Shown here piece by piece: positions 5,608 through 10,813 of a stretch of DNA of 10,813 bases (its first letter is position 1; each line of letters starts with the position of its first letter). This DNA is from an uncultured Eubacteriales bacterium (GTDB lineage: Bacteria > Bacillota > Clostridia > Oscillospirales > Oscillospiraceae): the NCBI GenBank assembly GCA_900554275.1, contig USGS01000058.1:1-10813 (forward strand), in the 5' to 3' direction. The translations under genes and the position numbers were made by a program. Under the pieces are notes generated by a model. That model did no database searches. It was given only the letters and a program-made list of their open reading frames with translations, and was not told the origin of the DNA.

Positions 5608-7005
5608 ATGCTGCAAGCCCTGAAGCGCGACAAAGCGTTCTACCGTTATCTCGTCTCCCTGACAGCGCCCATCGCGCTGCAAAACCTCATCACGTTCTCC
5701 CTGGGCCTTATCGACACGCTGATGGTCAGCCGACTGGGCAACGATGAGATGGCCGCCGTCACCGCCGCCAACGTGCCGGTGTTCCTGCTGATCTCCATCG
5801 TGTTCGGCGTACAGTCCGGCGTGGGCATCCTCATCAGCCAGTACTGGGGCAAGAAGGATCTGCTCAGCATCAGCCGCGTCATCGGCGTGGCCGCCCTTTT
5901 GGGCGTCAGCCTGGCGCTGATCGTGGCCGTGGTGCTGTTCGCGTGGCCGGTGGCCATCATGGACCTGATGAGCAACAAGCACCACCTGTCCCTGCTGGGT
6001 GCGCCGTATCTGCGCCTCATCGGCTTCTCCTATGTGTTCAATATGCTCTCGTCCATCTATGTCAGTGCCCAGCGCAGTGTGGAGAACGCCGGCTTCGGCA
6101 TGAAGCTGTTCGGAATGTCCACGGTGCTGAACACCGGATTGAACTACCTGCTCATCTTCGGCAAATGCGGCTTCCCCGCGCTGGGCGTGGAGGGTGCGGC
6201 CCTGGCCACGCTGCTGAGCCGCGTGGCGGAGTTCCTCGTCTGCCTGATCTGCGCCCTTCGCAGCAGGCTCATCCCCCTGGATCTTCGGGCACTGCTGCGG
6301 CCCGGCTGGGAGATGCTGCGCCGGTTTGTGAAATATGCCTCCCCTGTGCTGGTGAATGAGCTGTTTTGGGGCTTGGGCAACAGCCTGCTCACCGTTATTC
6401 TCGGCCACACCACCGTGTCCGTGGCGTTTCTGGCCGCCAACGGCGTCATGGGCAACCTGAACCGCCTGTTCCTGGTGGTGTGCTTCGGTCTTGGCGCGGC
6501 CACCGCCGTCATGATCGGCAAGGCCATCGGCGAGGGGCAGAGCCACGACGAGCTGATGGCTTTGGCCAAAACCCTGTCCTGGGTCACTATTTTGGTGGGC
6601 GCGGTGCTGGCCGTCATCGCACTGGTCTTAGTGCCCCTGCTGTTCCAGCCGGTGATCTTCCCCCTGTTTGAGCTGTACGGCCTCAGCGCCCATTTGGCCA
6701 CCACGCTGGCGGTGACGGGCTTTGCGTGCATCCCGCTCCATGCCTACTCCATCTCCGCCGTCACCGGCATCCTGCGGGCCGGCGGCGACGTGCTGTGGTC
6801 CACGGCGCTGGACCTCGCCCCGCAGTGGGTGCTGGCTCTGCCGCTGACGGCGCTGCTGGCGCTGGTGCTGGACGCCGACCCCTGGTTCGTCTCCCTGGCC
6901 ATTCAGGCCGAGAGCTTCCTCAAGTGTCCCATCTGCCTGTGGCGTATCCGCTCCCGGAAGTGGATACATGACGTGACGCTGCCGGAGGGGCGGGAAAATG
7001 GCTGA
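5608..7005 (+). CDS. MATE family efflux transporter
   Basis: A 465-aa, strongly hydrophobic protein with the twelve-helix, two-bundle pattern of MATE exporters. TM1 holds the conserved acidic residue D36 (G-L-I-D-T-L-M-V-S-R-L-G). Other family signatures are Q-Y-W-G-K-K-D (78-84), G-K-A-I-G-E-G (304-310) in the second half and G-I-L-R-A-G-G-D-V (387-395). It should export cationic or other small compounds at the cytoplasmic membrane using a Na+ or H+ gradient; the substrate is not predictable. The frame is open far upstream, inside the cysteine desulfurase gene, but the start at 5608 fits the family and has AAGAGG about 10 nt before it. It starts 14 nt after the cysteine desulfurase stop and overlaps the next gene by 8 nt. 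Confidence 0.92.
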   Translation: MLQALKRDKAFYRYLVSLTAPIALQNLITFSLGLIDTLMVSRLGNDEMAAVTAANVPVFLLISIVFGVQSGVGILISQYWGKKDLLSISRVIGVAALLGVSLALIVAVVLFAWPVAIMDLMSNKHHLSLLGAPYLRLIGFSYVFNMLSSIYVSAQRSVENAGFGMKLFGMSTVLNTGLNYLLIFGKCGFPALGVEGAALATLLSRVAEFLVCLICALRSRLIPLDLRALLRPGWEMLRRFVKYASPVLVNELFWGLGNSLLTVILGHTTVSVAFLAANGVMGNLNRLFLVVCFGLGAATAVMIGKAIGEGQSHDELMALAKTLSWVTILVGAVLAVIALVLVPLLFQPVIFPLFELYGLSAHLATTLAVTGFACIPLHAYSISAVTGILRAGGDVLWSTALDLAPQWVLALPLTALLALVLDADPWFVSLAIQAESFLKCPICLWRIRSRKWIHDVTLPEGRENG

Positions 7006-7822
7006 GCTGTTCGTCTGCCCCCTGTGCGGCGGGGCGCTGACTCGTCAGGCGGGCAGCCTGCGCTGCCCCGCAGGGCACTGCTTTGACATGGCCCGGGAGG
7101 GCTATACATACCTGCTGCCGGTGAACCGGCGGCACTCCAAGTCCCCCGGCGATGACAAAGGCATGGCCGCAGCCCGCAGCGCTTTCCTCGGTAAGGGCTG
7201 GTACGCCCCGCTGCGTGATGCGTTATGTAAACTATCCGTCTCCCTGACCGGCGACGCGCCGACGGTGCTGGACACCGGCTGCGGCGAGGGCTACTACACC
7301 GCCGGGGTCTACCACGCTCTTTTAGACGCGGGCAAAGCCCCCACCGTGGCGGGGACGGACATCTCCAAGCCCATCCTACGGCTGGCGGCCAAACGAGAGA
7401 AGAACATCCAGTTCGCCGTGGCCTCGTCCTACCGCCTGCCGGTGGCGGACACGTCCATCGACCTGCTGCTGAACTGCTTCTCCCCGCTGGCCCTGGAGGA
7501 ATTTCGCCGTGTGCTGCGCCCCGGCGGCCACTTTCTCTATGTCGTGCCCGGCCCGGAGCATCTGTGGGAGATGAAGCAGGTTCTGTACGATGCGCCCTAC
7601 CCCAACGAGGACAAGGAGACACCCTACGAGGGCTTCCGCTATGTGACCATCCTGCCGGTTGAGGCCATACTGCACCTCGCCGACCCGGCGGACATCCAGG
7701 CGCTGTTCGCCATGACGCCCTACTGCTGGAAAACGCCGAAAAGCGGTGTTGAAAGATTATGTAAACTCAATGAATTGGATTGCCGCATCCAGTTCCGCAT
7801 CCACGTGTTTGAAAAGGAGTGA
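6998..7822 (+). CDS. 23S rRNA (guanine-N1)-methyltransferase, RlmA family
   Basis: A 274-aa protein with the RlmA layout. The N-terminal zinc finger has C7, C10, C23 and H27, then F-D-M-A-R-E-G-Y (29-36), then a class I SAM methyltransferase domain with V-L-D-T-G-C-G-E-G-Y-Y-T (90-101) and G-T-D-I-S-K (119-124). It ends in M-T-P-Y-C-W-K and an I-H-V-F tail. RlmA proteins methylate N1 of G745 (RlmAI) or G748 (RlmAII/TlrB) in helix 35 of 23S rRNA; I cannot tell which. RlmAII/TlrB-type methylation affects tylosin-like macrolides. GGAGGGG stands 7 nt before the ATG, and the start overlaps the end of the MATE gene by 8 nt. The gene holds two exact TTATGTAAACT motifs, each encoding L-C-K-L in frame. 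Confidence 0.88.
   Translation: MAELFVCPLCGGALTRQAGSLRCPAGHCFDMAREGYTYLLPVNRRHSKSPGDDKGMAAARSAFLGKGWYAPLRDALCKLSVSLTGDAPTVLDTGCGEGYYTAGVYHALLDAGKAPTVAGTDISKPILRLAAKREKNIQFAVASSYRLPVADTSIDLLLNCFSPLALEEFRRVLRPGGHFLYVVPGPEHLWEMKQVLYDAPYPNEDKETPYEGFRYVTILPVEAILHLADPADIQALFAMTPYCWKTPKSGVERLCKLNELDCRIQFRIHVFEKE
7223..7233 (+). repeat. Exact XerD-arm-like motif TTATGTAAACT, copy 1 in rlmA-like gene
   Basis: Exact match to the XerD-binding arm of B. subtilis dif. It is read in frame as TTA TGT AAA CT(A), encoding L-C-K-L at residues 76-79. The XerC-arm position upstream is not similar to any dif. Confidence 0.5.
7757..7767 (+). repeat. Exact XerD-arm-like motif TTATGTAAACT, copy 2 in rlmA-like gene
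   Basis: Second exact copy, same strand and same codon phase, encoding L-C-K-L at residues 254-257 near the C-terminus. It sits in a locally AT-rich patch with no XerC arm. Confidence 0.5.
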
Positions 7823-7827
7823 GCAAA

Positions 7828-8304
7828 ATGCGCTGCACCGTACTGTTTGCCAGTCCCCGGGGCGAGAGGAGCAACACGCTGGCCCTGCTGGGCCCGTGGC
7901 TGGAAGCATGGCATCAGGCCGGACACGAGGACCGGGTGTTCTCCCTCTACGACATGGACATAAAGCCCTGCTCCGCCTGCCGGGGCTGTCAGAACGACTG
8001 GCAGCGCCCCGCCTGCGTGGTGCAGGACGATATGCAGCCCATTTTCGGCAGTGTGCTGCAAAGCGACCTGCTCCTGCTGGCGGGCAAGGCGCTGGCCGCC
8101 GTCACCACCTGCGGCTATCGCCCGGAAAAGGGCGCGGATCTGTTTTTGGAAGCCATGGCCCGGTGGTGCAAGCACGGACAGCTGCGCTGGCTGGGCGGCC
8201 TGACGGGGCGGCATCTGGGCTATGACACTACTTTTATGGATGAGGAAAAGGCGGCTCGCGCCCGGGCCTTTGCCGCGGAGATCATGAAGGAGATGCAGCC
8301 ATGA
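7828..8304 (+). CDS. Flavodoxin-fold NAD(P)H-dependent oxidoreductase with internal deletion
   Basis: A 158-aa member of the NADPH-dependent FMN reductase / iron-sulfur flavoprotein-like group. The N-terminus has L-F-A-S-P-R-G-E-R-S-N-T (5-17), the FMN-phosphate loop, followed by D-I-K-P-C-S-A-C-R-G-C with C48, C51, C54 and a further C63. The C-terminus has V-T-T-C-G-Y-R-P-E-K-G-A-D-L-F (92-106). Relatives I recall are about 190-200 aa and carry a T-P-I-Y... segment and dimer helix between L-L-L-L-A (81-85) and G-K-A-L-A (86-90). Here that block of about 35-45 residues is missing with the frame kept, so FMN binding and activity are doubtful. I chose the ATG at 7828 over the GTG at 7819 because AAGGAG (7814-7819) lies 8 nt before the ATG and covers the GTG. 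It overlaps the lysozyme gene by 4 nt (ATGA). Confidence 0.75.
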   Translation: MRCTVLFASPRGERSNTLALLGPWLEAWHQAGHEDRVFSLYDMDIKPCSACRGCQNDWQRPACVVQDDMQPIFGSVLQSDLLLLAGKALAAVTTCGYRPEKGADLFLEAMARWCKHGQLRWLGGLTGRHLGYDTTFMDEEKAARARAFAAEIMKEMQP

Positions 8305-9203
8305 CCGAAACACGTATCCCACGCCGGACGCGACGGCGCAGCCGGATGCCGGTGCTTCTGCTGCTGTGCACGGCGGTGCTGGTGGCGGGACTTTTGGCGG
8401 CGGTGGTCATATCCCTGCGGCCTGTGAAAGTGCCAGACCCTGAGCCAGACCCCCACGAGGGACAGGTCTACATCAACGACGGCGCAAGCATGGTGTGGCA
8501 CACGCCGCTGGAGGGCGTCCCCGTCAGCGGTGTGGAGCAGGACGAGTTCGTCCGTGACGGCGAACGCATCCGCTACACCGGTGCGAGCTATGCCACGCGC
8601 TGGGGCGTGGACGTGTCTAACTATCAGGGCAGCATCGACTGGCAGGCTCTGAAGGCGCAGGGCATTGAGTTCGCCTACCTGCGGCTGGGATTGCGGGGCT
8701 ACGGCGAGCAGGGCACGCTGTATACCGACCGCTCCTTTGCCCGGTACTACGAGGGCGCAAGGGCGGCGGGCATCGACGTGGGTGTGTACTTCTTCTCCCA
8801 GGCCGTCACCGTCCGGGAGGCCGCCGACGAGGCGCTGTTCGCCCTGGAGCTGCTGAACGGACGGGCGCTGGATCTGCCGGTGTACTACGACTGGGAACCG
8901 GTCAGCGCCGACGATTCCCGCACCGCCGTGTACGATGGCCGTTATCTCACTGCCGGGGCGACGGCGTTCTGTAACATCATTGAGCAGGGCGGCTATACCG
9001 CCGGCGTATATCTGAACCGGCAGCAGGGCTACTACCGCTACGATCTGCGGTCGCTGGCGGGCCGCTCCCTGTGGGTGGCGGACTACGCCGACTATCCGGA
9101 TTTCTACTACGCCTATGACGTATGGCAGTATGAACATCAGGCGCGGCTGGACGGTGTGAACGAGCTCATCGACCTGAATCTGGAGTTCCGGCCTGTAACA
9201 TGA
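8301..9203 (+). CDS. Membrane-anchored GH25 lysozyme
   Basis: A 300-aa protein. An arginine-rich cytoplasmic start (R-R-T-R-R-R-S-R) leads into one hydrophobic segment at about residues 17-39, then a short Pro/Asp-rich stalk (P-D-P-E-P-D-P, 45-51). The glycoside hydrolase 25 domain runs from about residue 101 to the end. GH25 features include W-G-V-D-V-S-N-Y-Q-G (101-110), Y-F-F-S-Q-A (163-168), the catalytic D197-W-E199 pair, and L-W-V-A-D-Y (257-262). It should hydrolyse the MurNAc-GlcNAc bond of peptidoglycan while tethered outside the membrane; no repeat or choline-binding domains are present. AAGGAG lies 8 nt before the ATG. It is the last gene of the plus-strand run. A remodelling role is more likely than phage lysis, as no holin or phage genes are nearby. 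Confidence 0.9.
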   Translation: MTETRIPRRTRRRSRMPVLLLLCTAVLVAGLLAAVVISLRPVKVPDPEPDPHEGQVYINDGASMVWHTPLEGVPVSGVEQDEFVRDGERIRYTGASYATRWGVDVSNYQGSIDWQALKAQGIEFAYLRLGLRGYGEQGTLYTDRSFARYYEGARAAGIDVGVYFFSQAVTVREAADEALFALELLNGRALDLPVYYDWEPVSADDSRTAVYDGRYLTAGATAFCNIIEQGGYTAGVYLNRQQGYYRYDLRSLAGRSLWVADYADYPDFYYAYDVWQYEHQARLDGVNELIDLNLEFRPVT

Positions 9204-9231
9204 AAAAGAACCGGCTCACGCCGGTTCTTTT
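9204..9231. terminator. Bidirectional terminator between the lysozyme and typA genes
   Basis: A perfect 12-bp stem, AAAAGAACCGGC with GCCGGTTCTTTT, around a 4-nt loop TCAC. It begins directly after the lysozyme TGA (9201-9203) and lies 13 nt beyond the typA stop. The A and T flanks let it end transcription from both converging genes. Confidence 0.85.
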
Positions 9232-9242
9232 GGTTTACATAA
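9232..9242 (-). repeat. XerD-arm-like motif TTATGTAAACC next to the typA terminator
   Basis: Reads TTATGTAAACC on the minus strand, ten of eleven bases matching the XerD arm. It fills the short intergenic gap between the bidirectional terminator and the typA stop codon. It is the only copy seen in the opposite orientation. Confidence 0.4.
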
Positions 9243-9244
9243 TT

Positions 9245-10813
<1,569 letters not shown>

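Noticed and set aside
4439..6546. Minus-strand open frames opposite the cysteine desulfurase and MATE genes
   Set aside because: The plus-strand proteins carry all family motifs. The opposite frames are low-complexity and span gene boundaries.
8301..9203. Phage endolysin
   Set aside because: The protein has a membrane anchor and stalk, sits at the end of a housekeeping operon, and has no holin or other phage genes beside it.

Overview
The window is a GC-rich bacterial chromosome segment (low-to-mid 60s % GC by eye). It has strong Shine-Dalgarno sites of the AGGAG type, sigma-A-like promoters confined to AT-rich islands, and a Firmicutes-like gene set: MtaB, the UPF0237/UPF0210 pair, TypA, a GH25 lysozyme and a SipW-type signal peptide. 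I infer a GC-rich gut clostridium, probably Oscillospiraceae/Ruminococcaceae. The family assignment comes from gene flavour and was not tested.

Layout. (1) Positions 1-72, minus strand: the first 24 codons of a secreted protein that looks like a SipW-dependent (TasA/camelysin-type) matrix protein. It has a near-consensus promoter and a roughly 105-nt leader holding two tandem hairpins. (2) Positions 288-4430, minus strand: a five-gene operon mtaB - yfbR-like - ACT (UPF0237) - DUF711 (UPF0210) - GNAT, running from a TTGTCA-17-TATAAT promoter to a strong hairpin terminator. (3) Positions 4331-9231, plus strand: a tightly packed run of cysteine desulfurase - MATE transporter - RlmA-family 23S rRNA methyltransferase - shortened flavodoxin-fold protein - membrane-anchored GH25 lysozyme. 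Gaps are 14 nt or less, with two short overlaps, and the run ends at a bidirectional terminator. (4) Positions 9245-10813, minus strand: the C-terminal ~85% of the translation GTPase TypA/BipA, running off the right edge.

Several products fit one theme of tRNA, rRNA and ribosome maintenance: MtaB, RlmA, TypA, and a cysteine desulfurase that could supply sulfur for MtaB-type chemistry. The two operons face each other across 130 bp. Their best predicted promoters point toward one another, so the 5' ends of the two transcripts would overlap across a GC-rich hairpin.

The most unusual signal is at DNA level. The AT-rich 11-mer TTATGTAAACT, identical to the XerD arm of the Bacillus subtilis dif site, occurs twice exactly inside the rlmA-like gene. 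Three close variants occur elsewhere: at the mtaB/yfbR junction, inside mtaB, and beside the typA terminator. No XerC arm accompanies any copy, so these are not dif sites. They may be dispersed XerD-binding sites. I found no CRISPR array, tRNA, rRNA, transposase or phage gene, and no gene-free stretch longer than about 240 bp. The rest of the content is ordinary housekeeping.
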